Below are positions 47,633 through 58,158 of a DNA stretch of 64,000 nucleotides, in pieces. The stretch's first letter is position 1; each line of letters starts with the position of its first letter. Made by a program: the position numbers and the translations under genes. Location of the stretch: assembly GCA_033439765.1 (NCBI GenBank), contig JAULSN010000002.1, positions 2,232,001 to 2,296,000 of the forward strand, written 5' to 3'. A model generated the notes under the pieces. The model worked only from the letters and a program-made list of their open reading frames with translations, was not told where the DNA came from and made no database searches. The DNA is from Lasiosphaeria ovina (taxonomy: Eukaryota > Ascomycota > Sordariomycetes > Sordariales > Lasiosphaeriaceae).

Positions 47633-48796
47633 ATGAGAGTCGAGCTGCGATACTCGAGCCTGTTCCGGCCGACCTCGCACAAGGCGTCGAGACCCTACTA
47701 CCGCCGCAGGGGAGGCAGCCAGCGCCTCACGACCCCTCCATCATTACCACCACCAGCAGCAGCAGCAGCAGCAGGCCGAGAACAACGGCAGCCAGTGTTC
47801 GACCACGGCGCATACGCCCGGCTCGTGCAGGACAGCCTCACCAGTCACATTATGCGCAACACACAGCAACAGCAGCAGCAGCGGCAGAACCTAAACATCG
47901 CCGCGTCGCAGCCCTCGCCGCCGTCGGGAACAATGCGCGACCTCGAGGCCAGCCGGTACGAGATTGCGCTGCTGGCGCTGGGGATCCTGGTGCTGGTGGC
48001 GCAGATGGGCGTGCTGCTGTGGGTCGGCGTGGTGAGGCGGCCGCACGGGGCGCACAAGCGAGGACAGCGCTGGGGGGGCGGCGGCGGCCGACGAGGGAGA
48101 AGGCGGCGGCGTGGGCGGCGGCACGAGGAGTCGGCAGCTGATGATGATAGTTATGGCTCTGACGATAATGACGAAAGCGACGAGCATTATGATGACAACG
48201 ACAAGCACGGCTCGTGTCTCTGGAGGGACGTGTTTGGCGACACGGGGACGCCGCTGCGCCACGACCGGCTCGTGCTGGGGTCTGGGTCTGGGTCTGCGTC
48301 TGCGTCGGGAACGGACAAGAAGAAGAACGGTAACGGCAGCAAGGGACGGTCGCTGGTGGAGCGCGTGCGCCAGACCAGCGAGCAGGTCGCCGAGGCCGTG
48401 CAGCAAGAGCTGATGGAGCTTGGCCGCCGCATGGCCACGGTGGTTGCCGCGCCGAGGCACGGTAGTGGTAGTGGTACTGGTGGGCGCTCGGCTGGGGGTT
48501 TGTCATCTTCGTCGCTGCCGAGGGACGACGTCGAGGTCGGCATCGCCAGCGGCATGGCCCCAGCGCGGCCGGTCCCAGCGGCGAGCAGTAACACTACCGG
48601 TAACAATGACGCCGCCTCGCTCAGCTGCAGAGACGGCGCTGACGACTGCTGCAACCTCGCCAGCTCGAGGGCGGGCGGCGGCGGCGCGTTTCATGCTGCT
48701 GCTGCCTTTGCTGACAGGACGTCGTCGTCGGGCTGGAGCTTCCGGCGGCATTCGAGCTGGGTCCCGGAGAGCAATGATCCTTTCAGTCTTGTCTGA
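47633..48796 (+). CDS. Hypothetical one-pass membrane protein
   Basis: Open frame of 387 codons without introns. One strong hydrophobic segment, IALLALGILVLVAQMGVLLW (about 111-130), is followed by basic residues (RRPHGAHKRGQRW), so the long C-terminal part probably faces the cytosol. The rest is low complexity: Gln run (78-83), a Gly/Arg-rich stretch, an Asp/Glu stretch (SYGSDDNDESDEHYDDND) and Ser/Gly/Ala-rich parts. The tail SGWSFRRHSSWVPESNDPFSLV looks conserved rather than random. No domain is recognised. An alternative start is the Met at residue 101, just before the membrane segment. Dense coding bias and lack of stops support a real gene. Confidence 0.55.
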   Translation: MRVELRYSSLFRPTSHKASRPYYRRRGGSQRLTTPPSLPPPAAAAAAGREQRQPVFDHGAYARLVQDSLTSHIMRNTQQQQQQRQNLNIAASQPSPPSGTMRDLEASRYEIALLALGILVLVAQMGVLLWVGVVRRPHGAHKRGQRWGGGGGRRGRRRRRGRRHEESAADDDSYGSDDNDESDEHYDDNDKHGSCLWRDVFGDTGTPLRHDRLVLGSGSGSASASGTDKKKNGNGSKGRSLVERVRQTSEQVAEAVQQELMELGRRMATVVAAPRHGSGSGTGGRSAGGLSSSSLPRDDVEVGIASGMAPARPVPAASSNTTGNNDAASLSCRDGADDCCNLASSRAGGGGAFHAAAAFADRTSSSGWSFRRHSSWVPESNDPFSLV

Positions 48797-49429
48797 GGCA
48801 GGAGACTTCTTGGGGATGGACCAAGTGCAGCCAGCGGACACCTATCAGCAGTGGGAATCCTGAGCTTTTTTTTTCTTCTTCACTCGGGAGACACATGAAG
48901 CAAGCCCCTGAGCGTGGGACAAAAATCGCTTTCTCTCTCTCAGACTGTCTGTCCCTCCCTCTGCTCTCTCTACCCGAGGCTGTATGTAGAATCGACGCTT
49001 GATATCTCTCATGGCAGTAGTACACTCACGAAGCATAGGATCTCTTTTTTGTTTGGTTTTAGACGTGCTTGTGGATTCACGGGCCAAAAAGACTAACTAG
49101 AATTGTCCCGGTGATGATGCTGCGCCGTCGTCAGGTCTAAGATGATTGAACAGGTTTTTGTACAGTGATTGCTGCTTTCAACCCAGGGGGGGCGTCGCCA
49201 ATGGCCGATGCTGCTGCTGCTGGCGTGATGATGCTGTCGCGGTACCGGCCCTGGTTTCCCCCCCCTTTCCTCGCTCCCGCCTCTCGTGAAGGGAAAAAAA
49301 AGAAAAATATGTATACCATCATACCCGCATCCGAGCGAAAACCCCGTTGGATTTTTCTTCTTTCTTCTCTTTGCTCTATCTCTTTCTGTCTCCCACACAC
49401 ACACCCCGCCCCCTTTCCCTTTTATAATT
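48797..49429. other. Convergent 3' region
   Basis: Between the membrane-protein gene and MIC10, which face each other. CT-rich and A-rich tracts only; probably both 3' UTRs. Confidence 0.6.
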
Positions 49430-49915
49430 TCACGCTTGCTTCTTGATCTCCTTTGACGCCGCCTTGAGGCTATAGTTGCACTCCTCGTACGCCCGCCCCG
49501 CCCCGAAACCAGCCCCGACAAACGCCGGCCACGCTCTCCGCTTGAACAACAGCACCGAGAAGACGACGCCGAAGCCGAGCCCCAGCGTCGACTTGATCAA
49601 CAGGTTTGACAGGCACCGGTCCCACTGCGGTTTGGGCCAGAGGGATATCGGTTAGCATTGCGCATCATCCAGAAAACATAGAATACAATTGGGGGGGGGG
49701 AGGGGTTTCTTGATGTTTCGTGTCTCTCCCCGTGGCCTTCTCTGGACTGCCTGCCTGCCTGCCAAGAGAGGATTTCGGGATATCGAACACAACACACGGA
49801 GGGGATGATGAGGGGGGGAAAGCAGAACGCCCCGAACCTTTTCGTTGAGGAGCGCCTCGCTGACCGGGCGCGACACGGCGCGCGAAGGCGCAGGGTGGGT
49901 TGTGGTCTCGGGCAT
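49430..49915 (-). CDS. MIC10: MICOS complex subunit MIC10
   Basis: Two exons, 49915-49838 and 49624-49430, give 90 residues, the normal size of MIC10. The join restores SEALLNEKWDRCLSNLLIK, and the membrane part follows: STLGLGFGVVFSVLLFKRRA with a glycine motif, a short basic turn, then WPAFVGAGFGAGRAYEEC with the second glycine motif. The family inserts as a hairpin in the inner mitochondrial membrane and oligomerises through these glycines to bend cristae junctions. The intron is 213 nt with branch GCTAAC and acceptor CGCAG. Its donor reads GTTCGG, away from the usual GTRNGT, but the exon join is the only one that gives the conserved NEKWDRC. It is divergent from URB2. The short length makes it easy to miss. 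Confidence 0.9.
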
Positions 49916-50595
49916 GGTTGCTGTTGTTGTGGGTGTCGTCGCAAAGTCTATGGGAGAAACCCGAGTTCAGCTTCCAGTTGCATGCCAAGGTCTCTATTTC
50001 GCATGCGTTGTTGCGGTATTTCTTTCGGGAATTGGAATTGGACTCTCTGGGCTACGCACGTTATGTATGCCCTCGCTGGGTTTGGCGGTAGGTGTGGTGC
50101 GACAAATGGATTGGGGTTGTGGCGGGACGTCAATTGCGATTGATTACGGAGATGGCAGCTTTGAAGTTTGTTATGTTGCTCACTCAAGATGCCAGAATCT
50201 GGCGACAAAACGTCCAAGCTTGCTGGGCTGCTTGCTTGCCTGCTGCACCGCACCTGCCTGCTGGACAGCACTGAGCGGCCAGGCGGCCAGGGTTGGGAGC
50301 TCGGCTGTTCCCGTTGTCACCCGAAGGCGGTGAGCGAGAGAGGTGTTGCGCTGTGGGCTTGCACCGCCAAGCAAATGTTCCAATGGCCGGCAGAATTCTG
50401 GAAATTTTTGGGGCTTCGACGGCGGGAGCGACGTGGGGCCGTCGAGCGCTGCAGACTGCAGATACCTTCCAACGTTGGGTTCTTGGGCGCAACAGACAGA
50501 ATAGCTCAGCAACCACCAAGAGCAAAAAAGGAAAAAAATCAACAAGGGACCCAAGACATGAAACTTTGAGCCCGAAGCAACTACAATCAATTATA
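49916..50595. other. Shared promoter region of MIC10 and URB2
   Basis: 680 bp between divergent starts. No further gene supported. Confidence 0.6.
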
Positions 50596-53500
50596 ATGGC
50601 CGACAAGGCCCGGGTGAGTGCGCCAATCGCCTCTGCCTTTCCTGCCTTCCGTCTTCGTCTTCGTCTCCTCCTTCTCTCTCTGTGTCTAATCGCAACTTGC
50701 TAATTCGATCCCATTTCCCGGCAACTAGCTGGGCGAAGCGGCCCTCGTCAGGGCGGTACGGGAGCTGGACCAGAAATACGGCGAGACGGTGGCGGACAAG
50801 CTCGAGCGACTATGGGACACGCTGGCCCAATGCCACGGCGGCAGCTTCCACGCCGCCGAGGAAATGCTGCTACGCTGGCTGCTGAAGAACATGGCCGGCC
50901 CCCCCACCTCTACTGCCGCCGAGACCGTCCGACGCTGTCCCCGCGCCTGGGACATCCTCGGCGCCGTCTTCTCGCGGATCCCCCTCTTCTCTCTCGCAAA
51001 GTCGCTCGCCGACCGCCGCTTCGTGAACGTCCTCCAGCAGACGCTCAAGGACATCTCCAGGCCTCAGCAGCAACAGCCGCAGGTGGCTGCCCAGCCTGGC
51101 GGTGCCGACTCCGACGTCAAGATGGCCGATGCCTCGCCCCCACCGTCTCCAACGGGCACGCGCAAGCGCAAGCGCTCCGTGTCAACCACCCTCGACTTGG
51201 ATGTCCAGAGCCGGCTCTCGGGCTGTCTCGAAACGGCCGAGTCCGTCTTCGAGGCGCTACGGACGCTGCTGTCTCGGTGCGAGCTCAGATCGTCCGACGG
51301 ACCGCCCAGTCAGCGCATGGGAGCCGAGCACGTCAAGTCCTTGTTCTCCTCGTCAGCCACCGAGACCATGGAAATTCTGGTCCCGCTCCTCACCCTGTGC
51401 CGTCTCGCCGTGAACAGAAGCCAGGAAACGCCGCTCAAGGGACAGGCCGAGTGGCTGTCGACTTTTAGCGCCATCTGGGATCTCCATCTTCAGAGCTCCA
51501 GTGATGCCGCAGACGTTGCAGCTCATCTGTCTGGACTGGGCACCAGCTTGCTAGGTAACCTGACCGGCTTTTCGCCGCAGAGGACGCTCGGAATTAGCGC
51601 CGCTGTACAGCAGCGGTGGGCGCGAGACCTCCGTCGCTTTCTAGCCCGCAACGTCATTCTCCCATCGAGGGCCGCCTTCCTCAACAGGGAAAGCCAGGAA
51701 GTCATCCAGGTCACCGTCAACATGGCCATGGTCTCGGCCGCTGTGTCGTATCCTGTCCTCTTTGACCTCGTCAGCAAGCAGCGCCGTATTTTGGGCGACA
51801 AGACTGCCAAAAAAGACTACGATGCTTGGATCCAGGCTGTCTTTGACGCCACTATCACCGCCCTGCAGTCCCGCAGCCGCGAGAAAAACCGGGTGATAGT
51901 TGGCACGATAATGGACATGGCTGCAGAGCGCAACACGGCACTCTCGGCCACGAGCCTCCGCATCGTTTGCAAGGACTATGCCATCGGGCCCAAGGATGAC
52001 TGGAAGCTGTTGCTTTCCATTGTCAAGCTCAACCCCGACGTTTTCTTGGCCTCGCAGGACGGCCAGGTGCTTCTCGGACAAATTTTGGAGAAGACGCGGG
52101 AGTCGCAGTCTTTCGAGGCCGATGACTTTGCCAAGGCCTTGCAGTTCATCGTGTCGCTCGCCAAGGGATATGCCAAGGCGCGCGATCTCTCGAGCTTTGT
52201 CAAGGTCTGGCTGAAGTACCTCGCCGTCGCCGAGGCCCCTGTCAAGCTGGAGCCCCTGTGGTCCCAGCAAGAACTCGTTACTACTATGGCGGGGCTGCTT
52301 GAGACGTCTCTCAGTGCCAAACAGCTCTTGGAGATTCTGGACTGGCTCTCGGCCCTCACTCAGCCAGCCGAGATTGTAGCAAGAATTCACATCCTCGAAG
52401 CTATCTCAGGTGGCCTTTCACAAGAGGAGTTCGTCGATGCCACTAGTATGAAGACCTTTGAGGCAGCGTTTGCGACCAAAATCTCACGGAAAGAGCTCTC
52501 GAGCTCCGTATCTGCATCGCGATGGATGATCGCCGAGAAGACGCTTTCCAGGGGAACCCTTGAAGAATCTGACCAGGTCTGGTCTCAGGTGAAGTCGGAG
52601 CTCGTTCGCGCTCTCCAAAAGTCTCCAGTGTACCGAGAAGATACCTTGGCTGCGTTCAAATGCTGCGCAGCGCTTTGGCTTTCAAACTACCCACACGGCG
52701 AGCACGAGAGCGAGGCGGCTACTCTCGCATGTGCATTCCTTGACAGGCTTGGTGAGGGCGACGAACACTCAAAGTCGTCTAGTCGGAGCAATACCGAGAC
52801 ATCGATAAACCAGGAGACCTATACCTCCTGGATTCTTTCCAGCTCGCCGCGCATTGTGAGGTAGGGCTCACATCTTGTCTACTTTCACCAAACTACGCTA
52901 ACATATACACAGCTTGGTTGTCGAGAAGAAAAAAGGCGTTCCAAACATCATACTTTCGCTCCTGTCTCCTGGCGAGGCGGACGACACAGAAGCCCTCGAG
53001 TCCATCATGTCAGCGTCGCGCCTGCTGCTTGAAAATGAAACCATTACAAACAACTACCACCTCATGCGTAAGTTCAGATGAGGGAAACCTCAGTACCCGA
53101 AGCTAGACGTGCACTTCCTTACATTCATCAGATGAGCTGCTGGAAACAATGATTTCACGGATTGACTCGTCCAAATCCGGGAGGTCTAGTTCAACGACAA
53201 GAGCAGCCGTCCAGTTTCTGCTTGACGTCCCGATGGATGCGCTTAGCCGTAGCCAGCGAGAGGACATTATGAAGCGCCTAGTCTTGCCGTTGTGCCGGAA
53301 CCCGGATAAGCCTGAGAAGGCTGGAGTCGAGTTTTGGAAACCCGTGCTGAGTCTGATGGTGAAGCTGATGAGCAGACCAACATTCTACGATGTAAGTGCC
53401 CATGCTTGGAACCGGAGAGTGCCGCCAGCTGACAAGGACGACAGGAGATGAGCTTCCCGCAGCTGGAGGCAATAGGGAGGTCGATACGAAAGTCACATCG

Positions 53501-55148
53501 CCGATCTAAGGAAGGAAGCTCTGCAGATGACGTGTCAAACGAGCGGGCCGACTTTCAGCTGCTGAAACAGCTGGCCGAGTCCACTATACGGTACGTGTCC
53601 GGTCGCAACCCATGCCATACCTAATCCGCAGGCTGACGTTGGTGTGTCTGTAGACAAATGGCGAGTGGGAATCTCGAGGAGCGTGAGAAGGCGTATCTCG
53701 CTGGCGCTGTTTCTGTTCTCGAGAGTCCCTGCCAAGACTCGGACGTGGTGCCGCGCCTTGTCCTCCTCCGGTCCTTCATCTCCGTGATCCAACACTCTCC
53801 CTCGGTCGTGAAGTCAAGTTTTGAGCTCGAGGGCTTGAAAACCAGCCATCTGCTACCAATAGCAGTGCCACCCATCACATCTGGAAAGCGGCGCGGCAAG
53901 GGCTTGCTGCCGTTCCTGACAGCCCTAGAGGCCATGGGCGTACTGGATCACTCGTCTGTTGCGAAAGCGCTCTTGGGTGCCGTGCCGCCCTTGTTGGAGG
54001 CCAGCAACTGGCTTCTTGAACACGGCGTCCAGGGTGGGATGGAAACGCGAATGTTTCTTGCAAAGCACTTCACAGCAGCCATGGGCTCCCCGTTAAAGAT
54101 AAAACTCCCTGCCCGGGACGGCCTGGACGTAACAGAAACAGGACCTGCTCTCGACCGGACGGCCGTAGTTGGCAAGACGGCGGTGCTGGAGTATGTTGAC
54201 GCGGCAATTCAGGATGCGGATGACGACACGAGGCTCGGATATCTCCAGGAACTCTTGCTCCAGGATAGCGATGGCTCGGGCTCGTTGGTTCAGCTGTTGG
54301 TGGTTCACAGGCTGGTGCATCATATTTCTGCAGGCTCTCGACCGGCAACTTTGCCAGACAGCCACAGCGGGTTCGATCTCGCACAGGCCCACAACATCCT
54401 CTGCAACCGGTTGCTGCGGGCCACCGTGGACCCGAGCGAGTTTATTCTGACTACCCGGACGCTCCACCTGCTGCTCGACCAGAAGGCGGCGAGCATGACG
54501 CAGTGGAACGTCGAGCTCACGCTCAGCAGCGTTTCGGCCCTCTGCTCCACGGAAGAGGCGGTGCCTACCTCGTCCCCCAAGACATACCACTGCCTGTGCC
54601 AACTGGTCGAGGCGGTCATCAAGCGCCACAGACGCCGGCTCGATGGCCACTTCCACATCCTCGTCACGGTGCTGCAGTCGCTTCTGCGCTGTCTCATGTC
54701 TCTGGCTTCTTCTGCCTCTCAGCAACCGCACGACATGGCCAGCAACATCCCGGCACCTCGGAACCAGCACTGGGAGAAGCAAGCCCAGCTCTTTGCGCGC
54801 CTGGTGACGCTCGTGTGCGAGCCGACAGCGGCCTCGGTGTCGTCGTCGTCGTCGTCGTCGTCGTCGCGCCCCGGCAGCGTGCTCGTCTCGGATCGGGACC
54901 GCGCCAAGCGCTACGCCGGCCAGCACATGTACCTCGTGCTGATGCAGTATGTCAAGCTGCAGCTGGAGCTCGCGCCGCTCCCGCTCGCGGTGCGCGAGCC
55001 GCTCGAGACGGCCATGTACTCGGTGCTGCAGATCACGACACCCGACGGGCTGCAGATCACGAGCGACGCTATGGATCCCAGCGGGCGCATCATCTTCAAG
55101 GAGCTGTACAGGCAGTATCAAAAGTTTGGCAAGTGGGAGGGCGTGTGA
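50596..55148 (+). CDS. URB2: Nucleolar pre-ribosome biogenesis protein Urb2/Npa2
   Basis: Six exons, 50596-50613, 50729-52860, 52913-53067, 53132-53391, 53445-53590 and 53654-55148, join in frame into 1401 residues. The first exon encodes only MADKAR. The N-terminal part has VADKLERLWDTLAQCHGGSF and HAAEEMLLRWLL; it continues with LGAVFSRIPLFSLAKSLADR. The C-terminal Urb2/Npa2 domain (roughly the last 220 residues) ends QITTPDGLQITSDAMDPSGR and FKELYRQYQKFGKW. Between lie long helical repeats. A Ser run (about 1298-1306) comes from a GTC microsatellite at 54838-54869. Urb2 works in early 60S assembly with Npa1, Rsa3, Dbp6 and Nop8 in the nucleolus. Introns are 115, 52, 64, 53 and 63 nt, each with GT..AG ends. 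Confidence 0.9.
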
Positions 55149-55438
55149 GCGCGGTCGGACTTGTTCATATGTATATGTTTTGCCGCTGTATATAGACATG
55201 TGCTATACAGAGATGGATATATGCCATCAGGGGTTAAGTGGGCATGTTTGTTATGTATAACATGACATGGCCCGTCCCCGTCTTTAACAGATAGCAGAGA
55301 TATTCTATGCCACTGACTATCTATCTGCCAAACGTAGAAGCCTGCCCAATATCACTTTTCTGTTTATCCATGCATGAATACAAGGCGAAGCAAAGCAGAG
55401 CGGATCGCGCACATAACAAGCACAACACAAAAACAACA

Positions 55439-56891
55439 TCAGCCCCGCCGACGCCCCCCGCCGCCGCCGCCGCCGTTCTCGGTAAGCCGCTGCCAGCGCT
55501 GGGCAAACTCGCGCATGCCGCCCTCGCCGGCCATGCTCGCGTCGACGACGTCTTTAGGCAGCTTGTGCGCCGAGTAGGGAGCCGAGCTGAGGTTGTAGGC
55601 GGCGGGGTCGTCGTGCTCGACGAGGCGCAGCTCGGGCTCGTGTTCTTCTTCGTCGTCGTCGTCGTCGTCGTCATCATCAGTAGTCGTCAGACCCCCCGCA
55701 TCATCTTCTGTGTCAGTGTCGGCATCTACCACCGCCGCGTGCGCGTCCTGCGCCGACACGGCGCCGCCCAGCACCGGCCGCGCCACGCGCACGCCCAGCA
55801 GCTCGCCCCAGCTAAACAGCAGCGTGTCGGTCCGCGGCGCCCACGGGTTGATGTCGATCAGCCGCGCGCGGCCGAGGCGGCTGGGTTTGACTCTGTCTGC
55901 GTCTGTATCGGAATCATCACCATCAGAGGATGAGGAGGAGTCGTAGTTGGCTGCTGATTCGGGAATGTACACGTCAAAGACAAAGCACGCGTCGGGAAAC
56001 GTCAGGCGCAGCTGTGAGCGGAAGAGCTCGCGCACCCGTGCGACGATGGCGCCGCGCAGCGACCGCAGGAAGCCGTAGTACGCCAGGTCGCGCTGCGTGA
56101 TGGCGACCAGGTTGCGGTCCTTGACGAAGCAGCGGAACTCGAGCGAGGGCAGCGGCGAGAAGAAGGCGCGCAGGACGAGGACGGGGGAGAAGCTTTGAGT
56201 ACTCTGAGAAGGGGGTGGCACGGTGTCGTCGAAGGCGTGGTCCAGGTCGTGGCTGACAAACGACGAGCTCTTGAGCAGCACGTACACGTCGTTGGCGCTC
56301 GTGCACTTGACCGTGTTGGGGTGCCGCGAGATCCACGTCGCGTCCTTGGGGCTCGACCAGTTCAGCTTCGGCGCCGCCGCCCCGCCTAGCTCGGCGATCG
56401 CTACACCGATCGCCGCGTGCAGCGCCGGGAACCGCCGGTTCGGTGGGAGTGGCGGCGGGCCCGCGTCTGACTCGGAGTCGGAGTCGGAGTCGGAATCGGA
56501 GGAGTCTTCTTCCTGCTGGCCGCCGGAGCGCGAAGGCGGCGGGTGCGTCGCCGAGGTAAAGGTGGGCTCCCAGTCTTGGTCGGCGGCGCTGCCGGCAGTG
56601 GTGGTGGTGGTGTCGTCGCCCTCGTCGGCGAGGATGATGCCGTCTTCGCGCAGGTACGAGACGAAGTCGGCCGTGAGCGGGATTATGCGCGAGCGGATGC
56701 ACGACGTGCGGTATCTGTTGGATGTGTTAGACATGTGTGTGTACATGTGTGTGTATGTAGACATACTTGGGAAACCAGTTGTCGTAGGAGCAGTGCAGGA
56801 TGTGGTCTCTTGTGACTGGCGGAAAGTGAAGCTCGCCGTCGTCTGGTGCAGTGCTGCTGCGCTGCGAAATGGAAGCCTCGAAGGCAGGCAT
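55439..56891 (-). CDS. CDC123: Translation initiation factor eIF2 assembly protein CDC123
   Basis: Two exons, 56891-56767 and 56714-55439, give 466 residues (intron 52 nt, donor GTATGT, branch TCTAAC). The D123 domain shows HCSYDNWFPKYRTSCIRSRI at the start and PKLNWSSPKDATWIS near the middle. LRAFFSPLPSLEFRCFVKDR and LIDINPWAPRTDTLLFSWGE supply the ATP-grasp-like core. CDC123 binds eIF2-gamma and drives assembly of the eIF2 trimer. Acidic low-complexity inserts interrupt the fold: a SDSDSDSDSES run, an SSSSSDGDDSD loop and a poly-Asp run near the end, each from short repeats. The C-terminus is a Gly/Arg tail. It is convergent with URB2, with 290 bp between, and divergent from CWC21. Confidence 0.92.
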
Positions 56892-57410
56892 TTTGTGTCT
56901 GTTTCCCTCCTTTTGCGTCTATTTGCCCCTCTTGTGTTTTATCTCTCTCTGCCGTTTTTCTATTCTCTTTGGAAAGAATTGGTAGGTGCTTTGGTGGCGC
57001 TGCAACTTGATGACGGCTTATTCTTTAACAAAGTAAAGTACCGAGTAAGTATGAAACTTGAAGTAACAAAGCTTGCCAGATCTCAGGATATTCTTCTGGG
57101 TGGGTACCTAGGTCCCTGGTATAATCTGTCTGCTCTCGATTAGAAAATCCAGGATAAAAACTCAGTTCAAGCACACGGATGCAAAGTTGCGACAGCTTGA
57201 GAGAGATGGATGATACATGTAGAAAAAGATCAAGGGATGAATCATGGTGGGGTTGAGTCACTGCCCTGCCTGCCAGGGGTGTTGATGGCGGCAGGGTATA
57301 TTTGCCCCGCGCCGCCCGTTTTTCTGCCCCAAGCTAGCTTCCCAAAAAGGCTTTTTTAAACATTGCATCGTCAACTCACTTGCTCACCGCCTTTACCGTC
57401 GTCGTCGTCG

Positions 57411-57442
<32 letters not shown>

Positions 57443-57529
57443 GTCTTGAACGCCATCACATCACATCGCATCACCACATCACAGTCTTTGCCGACGCGCC
57501 TCAATTTTTACTCTAAACAAGTCACAAAG
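56892..57529. other. Shared promoter region of CDC123 and CWC21
   Basis: 638 bp with a GTC/TTC microsatellite at 57398-57447 close to the CWC21 start. No gene seen. Confidence 0.6.
57398..57447. repeat. (GTC)n microsatellite in the CWC21 leader
   Basis: Trinucleotide run of GTC units with some TTC units, about 80-130 bases upstream of the CWC21 ATG, so probably in its 5' UTR. Confidence 0.95.
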
Positions 57530-58158
57530 ATGGACAACGTCGGGCTCTCGACGCCGCGCGGCAGCGGCACGTCGGGGTACGTGCAGCGCAACCTGGCGCA
57601 CATGCGGCCGCGCGACAAGGCGGCGCCCTACCAGCCCCGCGAGAGCGACAACCTGCGCCACAAGCAGCGCCTACCCGACAAGGGCCTGCTCGAGCACGAG
57701 CGCAAGCGCGAGGCCGAGGTCAAAGTCTTTGAGCTGCGCGACCAGCTCGAGGAGAAGGGGTCAGTCTTCTTTCCCTCAGTTCGATCATCACTATTGTCGC
57801 GGCTGACACACCCTGCAGCGTCGACGAGGAAGAGATCGACGCCAAGTGCGACGCGCTGCGCAAGCAGCTCCTGGCCGACATGGACAGCAAGCGTAACGTG
57901 CCCGGGCCGACGCGGCTGAGAATGCACCAGGTTCACGAGCTCGCCGACGCCAAGATCAAGGAGAGCGAGCGCCTGCGCCAGGCCCTCAAGATCAGCAAGG
58001 ACTACGAGGAGGGCAGCCACTGGAGGAAACAGGAGGAGCGCCAGAAGCAGGCCCTCGAGCGCGAGGCCGAGTCGAATCGCAGGAGGGATGATGTCGACGG
58101 AGGAGACGACGCTGACGCTGACGCCGGCGCCGATGCCGACGCCGACCGCCGGCGATGA
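57530..58158 (+). CDS. CWC21: Pre-mRNA-splicing factor Cwc21
   Basis: Two exons, 57530-57759 and 57819-58158, give 189 residues (donor GTCAGT, branch GCTGAC, acceptor TGCAG). The N-terminus [20 protein letters not shown] with NLAHMRPRD is the conserved spliceosome-binding part. The cwf21 domain (about residues 77-97) includes [19 protein letters not shown] charged helix ([15 protein letters not shown]) and an Asp/Ala repeat tail follow. Cwc21 and human SRRM2 bind Prp8 and Snu114 near the catalytic centre. The domain's first residue is created at the splice junction. It is divergent from CDC123. Confidence 0.9.

Noticed and set aside
47845..48506. Minus-strand frames opposite the one-pass membrane protein
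   Set aside because: Low-complexity shadows; the plus frame has the membrane helix and a coherent C-terminus.
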